From: Trichoplax sp. H2
Taxonomy: Eukaryota > Placozoa > Uniplacotomia > Trichoplacea
Reading direction: 5' to 3'
DNA length: 58,345 nt
Assembly: GCA_003344405.1 (NCBI GenBank)
Contig: NOWV01000302.1
Coordinates: forward strand, 1-58,345
Shown piece after piece: positions 1 to 18,000 of the stretch (positions within the stretch are counted from its first letter, which is position 1; every line of letters begins with the position of its first letter). The position numbers and the translations under genes were made by a program. Under the pieces are notes generated by a model. The model saw only the letters and a list, made by a program, of their open reading frames with translations. It was not told the DNA's origin and searched no databases.

Positions 1-285
1 AGTTTCCTATTTGATTATGTCATGAGTGAACGGTGGTGAACAGGCGTAATTGCAACCCGTGGGATTTTTGTTACCCGGGTACCTCGTTTCCTACCATCAA
101 TATAAAAATTGCCCGGGTACATATTGTACCCGGGTATTTTACCCGAGTATGGGAACCCGGGTGCAATCCCTATAAGTAGCTTCAGGCATGCAATACTGTA
201 CTGTACGGTATGACACCCGTGATGACTGTAGCAAGTAGCAACTACGTATTCACTGTTCATTCAAGACATAATCAAATAGGGAACT
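1..285. mobile_element. MITE-like element with 31-bp terminal inverted repeats
   Basis: Bases 1-31 and 255-285 are inverted copies of each other with 28 of 31 positions matching; the shared core is CTATTTGATTATGTC. The element has no protein-coding capacity. Its interior (about 60-165) carries four to five copies of the palindrome TACCCGGGTA or close variants. This is the layout of a small non-autonomous DNA transposon. The left flank is outside the window, so a target-site duplication cannot be checked and the true left end may lie further out. Confidence 0.6.
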
Positions 286-1380
286 TTGAGAAGCAGGAGC
301 TTGTTTGTACGAGAATTTTTCTGTTCGAAGTCGTTGATAAATGAAGTGAAATCTTTTTCTGTACAGTACTTAACAATAACAGCAGATTTACTGGTACAGG
401 AGGATGCAGGAAATCCGAAATTTATGTCAAAGGGAACAATACTCATACAGTACCTATTCGGTGTAGAGTACTGTATACTATATCGTCATCTAAAGCCAGA
501 TCTACCAACTACTGTACTGTACATTAACGAGGAGATTCCATCACCATTGAATGAATGTACAGTACTGTATACTGTACTGTAGAGTATTACAGTACATAGT
601 ACTGTAGTGTGTACATATGCTAGAGGTGCGTATTGGTGGCACCGTTAATAGTACGTACTGTTGTTTACGGTGTGACCATGTGACAGACGTATCGCACGGT
701 ACTATACAGTACATGTACTGTAGTCTACAGAACTACAGTACTGTACTGTACAGTAACTGATCGCTTATACTGTACTGTACACCTACAGTACAGTACGTAT
801 TACGTAGACTACCATTACCATGCCTCAGGTACGGGTGCAGCTACCAGTCGGGTAGGCGGAAGAGACAAGAGAAGTTACGGTTGAAAAGAGAGTGTGGCTC
901 TTTGCGTTACATACAGTACTTTATAGTACAGTACTGTGGCCAGATTGCCCGCATCCCTCAGTGTACAGTATAGTACTTTCACTTGTGCACTAGTGGTACA
1001 GTATACTGTAAAAACAGGATAGAATGTGAAAAGAAAGGGTTTCTTGTTCAAAATGCCAAAAGCATAGAAAACTTGACTTGACACTTGATTTTATTGTGCC
1101 ACGAGACGGAGTCATTCAGGGTGCAGTACTTTGTACTGTTGATCTTGTTCTCAGGATACTGTACACTGTAAGTGATTCATCGCTGCAGTACTGGATGTAC
1201 TGTTGATGGTTGATGCTCTAGGGAATAGTCCGCTGTCCAGTAAAGTACTGCACTGTCTTGACTGATTCTTCTTACAAAAGCGTCATCATCCAAGTACTGT
1301 ACAGTGTACTGTATTTGCTGCTACTGTACTGTACTTCTGTCAAGAACAGACTGTACAGTACTGCACAAGTACAGTACCAA
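185..1380. repeat. Field of CAGTACTG / TACTGTAC palindromic motifs
   Basis: About twenty clusters of the words GTACTGTAC, TACAGTAC and CAGTACTG occur between about 185 and 1380, for example near 360, 511, 557-600, 700-800, 910-1000, 1156 and 1291-1380. The motif is scattered rather than arranged as a regular tandem array. It is self-complementary (TACAGTACTGTA is a perfect 12-bp palindrome) and is only sporadic elsewhere in the window. The stretch is visibly less AT-rich than the rest. It ends about 190 bp upstream of the Rab2 start codon. Open frames within it are short and dominated by the motif, so I do not call a gene. Confidence 0.7.
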
Positions 1381-1571
1381 GAGTACCGTGGTGACGTAGT
1401 AAGTACGGTCAGTTACTCAGGCTGCGACGTCGTACTGACTCTCTTTTACAGCGCTGTGGACGTATTTCAACCAACCTTATTGATCATCGGTTTAATCTGG
1501 ATCGTTTTACTCGCCGTTACAAAGCGAAAAATTTCTCGACATTTAGATTTTGTTTTATCGAATTATAGACT
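1381..1571 (+). promoter_or_regulatory. Rab2 upstream region
   Basis: This is the interval between the end of the CAGTAC motif field and the Rab2 ATG at 1572. It should hold the core promoter and 5' UTR. I see no clear TATA box or initiator and no upstream splice pair that would extend the coding sequence. The role is inferred from position only. Confidence 0.3.
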
Positions 1572-6703
<5,132 letters not shown>

Positions 6704-6757
6704 TTTGTCACTTATCAAGCTTACTCCAGTGAACTTTACAAATAGTATTACAACTAA

Positions 6758-6763
6758 AATAAA
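6758..6763 (+). terminator. Candidate poly(A) signal AATAAA of Rab2
   Basis: This is an AATAAA hexamer 55 bp after the Rab2 stop codon. A second one lies at 7513-7518. In AT-rich DNA the hexamer is common, so position is the only support. Confidence 0.35.
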
Positions 6764-6854
6764 CTGTATTCGTAAGTTAAACAACCTACAGGAAGAATTT
6801 ATTTTGTCAACAAGCTATTTGTCAGCAAGCTATTTGCTAAATATGTTCTGCCTT

Positions 6855-6940
6855 TATGTTAACATTTACATATACATTAACGTTTACATGACTTTACATT
6901 TGACATTTACATTTACATCGAAGCTTGATGCAAGCTTCGA
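6855..6940 (+). repeat. TTTACAT repeats ending in a perfect 10-bp hairpin
   Basis: About seven loose copies of TTTACAT or ACATTTA run from 6855 to 6917. They are followed by a perfect inverted repeat: 6918-6927 pairs with 6931-6940 around a 3-base loop (6928-6930). The structure lies 150-240 bp past the Rab2 stop, in the 3' UTR or just beyond it. Confidence 0.6.
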
Positions 6941-9067
6941 TTAGGAGAGTCTATTAACAGCAACAGCCGCGGAAATTCAGGCTTGCCTCTGTATTACTGC
7001 TATTAATTAACTATACTTACACTTTCATGGCAAACATTTGTTGAATTCGTAACACTTCTAATAGACAGTTTCAGGTGCAAATAGTCACTTATCTCTTACT
7101 TGAAAATTGTCTAAGAAAGTATTGTTATTTGTAGGTCTGCTGTGTTTACATATTATTAGATTTGATGTAAGCAGACTATGATAATCATATCCTTATTCTC
7201 GGCATTCTTTTATCTTAAACTGAATTTAGTAAAACAGCGTGTATAAGTTCCATCTACCCTGAGATTTAAAAATCAATATACGTAAGACAATTACTTTAGG
7301 AATAACAGATAGTGAATTGATAATTATGCGATTTGGTGGTAAATTTAATAGAAGCTTCCTTTATCTTTCCAGGATTACCTTATAATATTCAATTAGTCTG
7401 TTATCAAGTTTACGAAAAGATACTATTAACACAAATAATTAAATTTTACAATCTATGTAACTATTGTAATGCATTAAATTTTAGGCTATTATTTGTTAGT
7501 ATTTCCACATTTAATAAAGTTTGGAGTTATTCCATTTACATAATTCATTGCTGTTATCCTATTGTACAAGGGTCGACTAGATTTTGACTTGCTGTACCAC
7601 TCCTAAATCTTATTAACGTTATTGCTTTAATGCTATACTTGGATTTTTATGTAGAGTAGCTGCTTGAGTTATAATAAACTACCACAAGATCATTGTAAAC
7701 TTGGTCCTACATATCCTGGAATTGCTACATTTTTTGTACAAAGTAGTAACTTCATTTGATATTTTTAAGACTAACCAGATCAAAAAATTGCATAATATAT
7801 TAAGCACTCATTCATGTAGTATAAATTCGAAAATTCTATTTTAATATTTATAATTTAGTGCATACCGTACGTGTCTACTTATGTCCGTAATCTGCTTACA
7901 CAGCTCAGTAATTAAAAAAAGGAATTAAGAATCGATATCCACTGTAACTATAAACCTTAATGTTGCAGGAATATTAGCACTTCTAATATGCACGAAAATT
8001 CGAGAGTATATCAGATGGTCACAATAACTTTACGAGTATCATATACGTTAGCTATAGCTGTAACGAATAAGAGTAAGCAATATCGTATTCTTATCAAAGT
8101 ACTCGTATTATTAATTCAAGGATCGATATTTCAATGATTATACCGTGAAATATCTATAATTTTTTAATTTAAAAAGCTAGTAAGGCGAATGACTCCAGAG
8201 TTTATCAAATTCGATAATGCTAGAATCTACACATAGCTTAATTTCTTTGAGTTAGAACTAAAAAAGCGACAATTACCAACTATTCTTACTGTCTATTTGA
8301 TAGCGGCCTAACAAAGAGCTAATAACAGGAGTTCTGAAATGATAATTAATCTATCACTACTACTAGCTATTTTAACTGAAAATGTATTTGCTATAGGTCT
8401 TATCGTTACTAGGACCGTAGAATGATTCTAGCTACAATCGTAACAGATTCGAGTATCGAGATCATTCCAGCGATATTTTATGTAAACAATAATGTAAACT
8501 ATTGAAATGGAAGATAAATTATGCGATACTTTCTATACAAAGCATGTTGTTGTTTCAATGTATGAATTCGAGTTATTCGTCAAAATTAGCGATTAATTAT
8601 TTGACTATCAATACAGTATTATATTTGTATATGATAGGAAGAATTTTTACTATTAGTTAGAATATAGCTAATGTAGTAAAAATGAAATCTGATATTTACA
8701 ACATACTATACTGATCAAAGCTAGTACTGCAAGCTGAATGATGAGCTAATACAACAACGAGCTCTTAGGCGAAGGAAGTAGTAGTGTATTGATCGACCCC
8801 GATTGACAGCAGTGAAAAATATTTCTATTCTTATGTGACTCAAAAAACATACAAGTTATGAACCCATTTTAATTCTATTTATGATAAGTAAGACTATAAC
8901 TCATATCTCTTGTACAGTACTACAATGAATAAAACAAGTACACCATATATAATACATTTTCTTACAACATTAAATAGTAATTCAGCAAATAATACTGAAG
9001 ATAAATCTTTCTATTTGAAATTAACATTTTATAAAGAAGGTAGATATCGGAATTTCCGTATTTCTTG
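6941..9067. other. Intergenic region between convergent Rab2 and receptor A
   Basis: This AT-rich sequence lies between the Rab2 3' end and the stop codon of receptor A. Open frames at 7333-7587 (+) and just beyond the A stop are short and low in complexity. I see no RNA gene and no mobile element. Both genes must end transcription here. Confidence 0.5.
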
Positions 9068-12000
9068 TTAATTAAAACCACTTTTTTTACGGTTAGTCCA
9101 AATGCCAGAATGATCGCAAACCGAGGCCATGGTGGTAACACTATTTTTAAAATGTTTAAGTCATAATCGACAAAGTTAAATGTATTACAAGAAAAATTTG
9201 AAGGCGTTTTTATCAATAGCAATCCAAACATAATAAACGACGATAATTTTTAGCGAGAATTATTTAACCTAGTCATGTAGTACAAGAGAACATCAGCATA
9301 TGCAATAAATTACGATTTTATGAAGGAATTTGCCACTTTAACTAACCTGTATGATGAACACATTTCTAGTTCATGTGTTAATTCGATCGAGGATGAAAAT
9401 AAATTTTGTTGAATTAGAACGAGTAATCGAAAATTATAGGGTTACTAATGTAAAATACTTGGAAGACATTTATCGGAAATGAGTCGTAATTATACGATGG
9501 CAGCAATCGCTGAAATTTGAGTAAGGCAACTAACTTTAAATATCAACAGCCCTTCATAAACGCACGAGTATGGCTGAAGTTGATTACCTTGTATCTTATT
9601 CAAACTTTTAGAATCTCGTCGAATATCTACAGAGTTGCATGAAATATTATCCGTAGAAAGTGGTAATAATGGAATTTTAACGTTACGACTAGCACGCGTA
9701 TCTTCACTCTATAATAAAAAAATAACGGAATAAATAAATATATTGAAATCATATAAAATGAAAATTTATACAGAGCCAAATGGTAAATTGATGCTGACTT
9801 TTATTTTCTGTTATTATAAGTCAATATAAAACGTTATACGTGAATTGTAAATCGTACTCGCGTTTCCCCGCTAGTATCTCTCATGGATTGCATTGGAAAT
9901 ATCATTGTACCAAATTTAGTTCTTTTCTGAAAGTACTCTTGCACCTAAGGATAATTAAATTAGATGCGATATAAATTAGTATTGCTGTTTCTAATCTATT
10001 GCTATAGCAGATGCAAGATTATATATGATTACTCTTGACATATACTCCAGTATTTTAGAGAATAATTTTGAAGCTTAGTACATATATGTTATCCGTAAAA
10101 TATCAGTTCTAAAATCAATATCAAAACTTACATCATGATCTCGAAAGCAATGAAAGTAAAAGATTAAAAGCCCCTTCATATCAGAATATCGGTAAGTCAA
10201 TATATTATCATTAGCATCAGATGATTATGATACAACCAAACAGTCTTTATGGATAGAAAAACTAGCAGTGAAATTAAACTTAACAAGCTGCCGCTGATAA
10301 ACGATAATTTACCTGTGGGCAATTCAAAACTGTAAATAAGTAAGCAAAAGCGATATTATCTGTAGCATAATATAGGATACCAAATAACCAAGATACACCA
10401 AAGAGAAAGATTAGCGAAGTCACAGCTCTAATTCCAACTCTATGAAGAAGAATGGATATATTTCGATTAAATCATCATGTTACTAAATATCGCTTTACTA
10501 CTAGTAAATTGCCTTGAATTTCATAAATATGATAAAACTGCAGAAAGAGGGAGTTATTTTATTATATCTACTACAAATTAAGTAGAATAGTTTTAATGAA
10601 GCAATATGATATTTCTATGGATGTTATAGTTTTAAACTGGATCGTAATTCCGTTATACTTGAATTTTTGAATTTCAGATTTTTGGACCATAACTGTAATC
10701 GAGAAGAGCGCTTTTACAGCCGTAATTGTAATGGCAATGTTACTCTAAAAATTTTCGTTATGAAAGATTTTAAAATATCGCCAAATTAACAGGAGTGCTA
10801 ATATAAACTCACGTTTATCTCTTGCAATACAGAATCGAGTAAATACAAAATTTAGCCTATTGACTATCTTTGCGCTAGCACAATTAAGAAATCACAATTC
10901 TTAGAAAAAACACATTCTCTATTAAAGATTGATGGATTAACACGCATAAATGCAGTGGTTATACAGGAAAGGACTAATGCATGTTGATTAAGTTCAATAT
11001 ATTGCTATATAATATATTACATATAACTTACGATTTTTTAATTATTATTATAGTACCTATCAAACTACAGTATCTTACCACAACAATTAAAATAATTGGA
11101 CCAACAAAGAACCACATTTGAGGGCTTGCATTTTTAATCCAACAGCTATTAAAATAATAATTGACATTAATAACTAGTTAACTAAATCGAGACCTGCATA
11201 ACCACCACGTCTGGTATTCGTATTTAAAACTTACTTATTTGAATTGCGGTATGCGTCTATCCCAGTACACGTGGCCACTGCGACTATTACTGCAGGAGGC
11301 ACTAATTTGGGATCATTTAAAGAAAATTTGAAAAAATAGCGCCAGAGAACAGATTAAATATGATGAAGGTTGCATGGATTACCTGTACGTATACTTTCTA
11401 ATGATAGCTATTAAAAATGACTTATTAACTATTCATTAATGATAGTAAGGATTAAAATTTTAATTACAGTAAATTAGTCAATGTATTTTATACTTACACC
11501 ATCCTGCAATAAAATATAACCGCCTAATTTTTAGGTCAATAGTTTTCCGCATTGATGAAATTTTTTGCAAAAGTAATAAGGCCTCCATCATCATCCATGT
11601 TAAGCTTGCCAAATAGAAAAAATGCAATCCAACAGCGATAATAGTACAAAGAAGCTACAATTTAAAAGAATTTAATTTTATTTCACTCATAGTAATGGAT
11701 TTCGAGAAGTTATACTGACAATTTTTCGATACTGTAATGTAATATACATCAAGAGAAGTGGCATTTGTTAAATAAAATGTCATCATGAAAGCAACTTAAA
11801 TTTATCATAAAGACTAGTAAAACACCCATTCAAGTAGATTTTTAGCAATCTAGTACAAGTTGACATTTCTATACATATTGACACAATTATTCGTGCGGCA
11901 CAAAGTAGATCACCGAATATACCAATTAAAATGGTATATTAGAATTTCTACCATAAATTATTGGTGTCTTATAATACTAATTCAGGATTAATTACCGGCA

Positions 12001-15000
12001 GTTGCGTTGCATGTATGCCAGCTAAGAATCCAATAATCGAAATTACCATAGCAACAGCCAAATTAAGGTGAATAAAGTGCTTTACTGTGTAAAATTTCCT
12101 ACATAAAAATGTTAGATATACCTTGCTGATTGAAATTTAAAGCAAGAATGATATAATAGATCGAGAAATCGTATAAATTTTAAAAACTTAACATTGCTTT
12201 AAGAACAAGAAGTCTTACTTTATTTCAAATGCTACAATGAAATGTAGGTTTCAACTAAGTACAAATATATCTATAGTATAATTTTACTCAAGTCATGTTG
12301 CCTCGCTCAATAAGTACAGGCTAATACATTGAACTAAGCTAATCGTAAGGAATTCAAGACCTACACTCCAAGCTATTAAGTACACGCTTCGAACTATTAA
12401 CTTTAGACAAATAAAAGCTCTATAAGCTCTAGATCCTGACCTCGTTAGTAATTAATTAGCAAGATGTATAGTATTAATTAAGAAGCCACTTTTGGATCTG
12501 ACAATACAAGACTTTACATCAATATTAAACAGTATTATTATCAAGCTTTAACAAGAAGTCATCTTACTAACTTGCTGCTAATTAATATTGTTATCATAAC
12601 CAATAAGGCAAATAGCGAGGCAGAGTATCCGGCATAAGTTATATAACGGAGGTTAGCGTCGTGAGGCCCAGTAAGCGCCTAAATTCAAAATATAATCAGT
12701 AACTTCAATATATAATGTCGAAGTTGACCATGGGTGAATGTACACGTATTAATGTCTAAATTATTCCATAATAACTTCGTCTTAAATATGAACATAAATC
12801 AACAAAATTTTTGATTGCCTTTGAACTTTGCATAATGACTGCAAAACTGGTGAAATGAGATGTTGCACAATGAACTCTGGTCGAATTATAGCCCAATAAT
12901 TGAATTCCATATTCTGACCATCCACTTTAATAAATTTATAATTAAGGACAAAGTCGAAAAGTGCGGGTATTAGTAAATCAAATTATGATCCGATCATAAG
13001 TTAATGTCTCTAATTCACTTAATTCGAAAGAAGAATGGATTTTCTAGTCATTTTAATTCAAGTTATGCAATCTATTTCGATTAGCTAATAAATTGCGATA
13101 ATTTCGCAATTCACTGATCACTTAAGGTATATATTATAGTAGAACATTGAAGTTATTTGTATTATTTATCTTACAATTGCTCCCAATATGCACATCGATA
13201 GGGTGGATAAGTCTAATGGAAAAAGATTACAATTGTGCAAACTTTTAAATGATCTTCGAAATAATTAATAAAACCGTAATGTTAACTTTATCTGACCTGT
13301 CCATATTGAATTTTAAAGTGAAGATGGACAGGCACTGTAAAATTTTTGTCTTGTGGTGGGTACACAGAGCAAGACAAAATGCTGGAAATAATGATGCTAA
13401 AGAATTTTTTTGGAATTCTGTTAGTATGAAATCATATCACTTCTATCAAAATGAAAGAATGGAAACTTAATATGTATATAATCAATTTACGTGTATATAT
13501 ACATTGTATGTCCGTATCTAAAGTGTACCTGTTATTGCCATTAGCGTTATTTTCTGCCCAATACCTTTCGACATTATAAGTTCGCACTACCACAGTTACA
13601 GTGTGATCTAAAAATTTTTGTAAAATTAATAATTTGAACGGTATTATTGCTGGTATCTTATACAAAAGGTGAGCCACAAATATTATCGAAATGAAGACAA
13701 TTCACGATTTTACTATCGATTTCTATTCAGCAGGGGTGCGATAAAATTACAATAATAAAATAAAGCCAGAAATATTCATCACCTTGATCAGAGAATTGAA
13801 ATGCTGATTTAGGAATCCTCACTTCTGCTACGGACTTGTTGGATGACGATAACACTAGATTAATGGTTGACTTCGTATTCGACGCCTTAATCGTTTGGGC
13901 TACCAATTCTGCCATGTTCGATCATAATATGGGCATCAACAGATGGAAGAACGATGTACAATACAATAAGAAATCATTTAGTAAGCAATGCAGCTAAAGT
14001 TAGAACAGCCTTTAAATTAAAATACTTTAAATCAGTAAGTGTAGATTCAGCGTATATAGATATCAGCATTGGAATACAGATATAAGTTACTGATTAATGT
14101 CAGCTTAATTACATAGGTATAATAGTAAGAGATAGCGACAATCTGAAGGAAGAAGCTGATATTATTTATACTGTACTCGTATATTAGTAATGATGCGATA
14201 GCTTTGGTGATATATTTGTATGAGCTAAATGAATACCTGACTGTGGCGTTGACATCCTAAACTGTGTAGTAATATTAGCTTGATTAATTTTTTTAGCTAA
14301 ATTCGTGTCAAATTTATCGATCTGCGTAAGAATTAAGCCAGGATTCTACAGAATAAAACCGATAAATCTTGGTTAAATATATCACATCTCTAATTCGATG
14401 TCTTGATCTCTAGGAAAATCCAATATGATCATTTTATTCTTTTGTATTATAGCAAAATCGATATTTTAAGTAATAATTAAGATTTGGTTTCAAAGATTGA
14501 TTTGAAAACTTCTCTTGTAAAAATTATGAAGCACGTTATTATTTCTTACGCATAAAAGTTACATTACCTTATCCACGGTATCAGTTATATTTACTATAAG
14601 TTGACTGTTAGTTTCTTGTATCTCATCAATCTGCATGACAAGCAAATAAGTCATTATTTAAAAATTTTTCAATTTCAACCCTATGGAGATTATTACAAAT
14701 CTGATCAATAAAAGCTCATTATTCAACACAGCAGTTTTTTCATTAAATCTTGAGCGTCAATTTATCATGAGTCTAAGTTCTGACGATTTTGATATGATAT
14801 TTCTTCTCACGATATAAGCATATTAAATTTGCCCATCAATAACCATTTTACTAGCCTTGACATGATTGGCTATGTAGCTTTCATTATCCGCTGACGACGA
14901 CTGATTCAGAGTGATGTTTGCGGAGACTGCAAATATTAGTAACGGTAGTAAGTGATGGTATCTTAGGAAATTGATAGCCATACGTTAGAAATAACTTAAA

Positions 15001-18000
15001 TTAAACACAGAAAGCTGTTAGCAATAGAAAGCAGATGATTATTTATTTATTCATATTAAATGAGAAAGTTTCTTAACCTTTATAAGAAGTAGCAATAAAA
15101 GAAACTATTTTACTCCGAAATAAATTTCTCTACAAGTTGCAATATACCTGGAGAAGAACTGGTAGAATATTCTAATGGTGGTATTGTCGTCACTGAAAGG
15201 GTTCTAGGATGCTGAAATATGTCCATAGTTGTAAAGCCGGGGCGATTATTACAAGTTATACAGGTATTATAATCACCGGTCATTCCATGATCTACATGAT
15301 GGATATTAGAATTAGTGTACATGAAATGATATTACAATTAGAACAAAGAATTATATTAATAATATTCAGGTTGTTAAAGGTACAACAATAAGTATTCTTT
15401 CTGCCTAAATATAAAATTGGAATGTTAAGTTCTATTCCTAGGCTGCTATTCATGGTGAAAGTATGATATTTGTGATATCCAGACGGAATAATAGCATGAA
15501 AATAATACTTTTTAAAAGCTAGATTAGACTGGACCCTACATTTTTAAATTGGATAGAAGATACTGCACTCATTATATAAAACAATTATGATTATGTAAAA
15601 TAACGTAATACTGTGATTATAGACCATTAACCATATTTAGTACGATGTAGGGTAGTATCGTTTCTATATTTATCTTATTATATATTTAGTAGCCCATAAT
15701 TATAGACTGCGATGGTAAACTCTATGCTAGAAAACAGGCGACTATATACAGTAGAATATTGAGCTATTAATAAGGTTAGATGTAAAAATAGAAATGTAAA
15801 TCATATATTAGGATATGTTTCATTGTACTTTGAGTAGTAGGAATAATGTCTACGCAAATACTATCGTTTCCATATTGGATTAATGATGGCCCACTGTAAA
15901 AATAGTGTTACAAATAATAATTTGATAATGTGTAAAATGAGGTAAAATGTTGCTATGCTGATTGTAGCTGCGAAGTTTACGGAGAGCATAAAAGCAGGCG
16001 ACAGTAGATTATCTGATTGTTCTTTCTGGAAGTTTTTCAGTAGTTCTATTCGGCTAGAGTAAAGCTATATGTAGCTAATCTTTTTATTAGATCTAATAAA
16101 GTTCTAATTTTCTACAAATATTGAATTTTCATGATCGGATTTTATCATAGATTATAATATTTCAGGATATGAAAATAATTAAATCAGAGATTAACCCATC
16201 AAACTCTATTAAAATCGAACTGTTTAATCGATTTTCTACTTGAAAAATGGTTATGCATTTTGACTAATAAGAGATAATAGTACAGTAGGTGAAATTCGAT
16301 AAGATGCTGTGTTATAAAGTATTAAGTTAAGACTGCAGCTGCCAAAGTTTATAATAATATTGCCCTATCGAAGCTATCAGTAGGACAGTATCAGTGATTA
16401 AAAACATAGTTCATAATACGAATTCTAAGTTTATCAATTAAACTTAAAGCAAATCTCTGTCAAATAGCGTTAATGAAACAAGTGATCATAAATATGAACT
16501 ATTAGTATATGATCATCGCTGTAGAAAATTGCAATTTATAACTAAATTTAATCTGAATTATTGAAGAGTAATTCATAAATAATTGTGTTTACGATTTACT
16601 GCAGATCGAGAATAAATAAGAATGGAGATTGCAATCAGCTATGATCTAATCACTACTTTCTTTGATGTGGTTCATAATTATCATTCATTGATCTATACTA
16701 CTGTAGTTTCCATACTCCAGTTTGACTTAGCATAACTAATATCGCTCATTGGTGTAGCTTTCGTTATAGCATATGATACTATGCACCTCACTGTGGATAC
16801 ATAGCCATAACCCACGTCTAAAGAATTTGCTACGATACGGTGGTTCACAGATTGCATCAAGTGTGGAGCTAGAGCTAGATGTAAATCATATTACCATATC
16901 GTACCTGATAGTGATGATAATAAATTTTCTTTCGTATTATATAAGCTAGGATCGGAGACGGAAAGGTTAGAAGAAAGCAACGGCGAATTATTAGCAATCG
17001 TAGGGGTATCAATAGTGATGGTGGAACTGCTCTGCATCGACGAATTCGACGATAACTGCTGATGAAGAGTGGCGTTCCCTTCGTCTTTTACGTTCGTTAC
17101 TGTAACAGAGGCATCGTTTGTGATGATATCATCTAGCAAAATGGATAGTAACATAAGTCCAATAGTACTTGAAGTACTTAGTAAAATGAGGGCAGAACTT
17201 AATCTTACCTATTATTAATACCATCAAGGAATACTCGTTTATGCTTGAGCTAATGTGTGATTGTAGAGTAACATAAGCTGTCAGCGGTAGATGATTAGTT
17301 GCAGTTGATAGCTGAATAACCTCAGAATTACTATTAATCCATGAGCTAGATATTACCAATTGATTGTAGGCATCAGAGCCCTTTTCAGCGATTATAACTG
17401 TAGGTGTTGCTGAAGTGATGCTCAAGGCACTATTGATTACAAAATTCGATGATAAAATGGACGGTCTTAATGAATCTTCAAACGTGGTAGAATTAATGTT
17501 AAGGCCTGAAGTAGTAGAAGGAATCTGCTGCGATCCCACAGCTGTCGTTGCCATTATAACATTATCAAAACTACTGTTGGTCAATAAGCTGGATAATAAA
17601 TTCTGGCTATCCAAAACAAAAGTCTCTTTATCGACAATGGAAGTAGACAGATCTTCATGCATGCTTAAACTTACGAAAGAATCAGTAGTAGTAGATGCTA
17701 GCAGCGATAGTTCACTAGTTGTTAATAGTGCGTTGTTACTAGACCTACTAGAGGATGAGGCCTGTTCATTACGGCTAGTAAAGCGTTCACTGTCGCTCAT
17801 CGCCGTATTTACTGTTAAAACGACTCTGAGATTATGATCGAGAATGAAGACAGATGATGAGATCGATGATATTAATGGATTCTCATCCGCACTTGAGCTG
17901 ATGTAAACTTTAGAATCAATAGAAGTCAATGACTCTATAGCCAAAGTGAATGATGAAGCGGATGATATCAGTGGATCCTTATCCGTACTTGCGCTGATGT

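Noticed and set aside
286-582. Plus-strand 98-codon frame
   Set aside because: Lies in the palindrome field next to the MITE, has an opposing frame over part of it, and has no domain or splice context.
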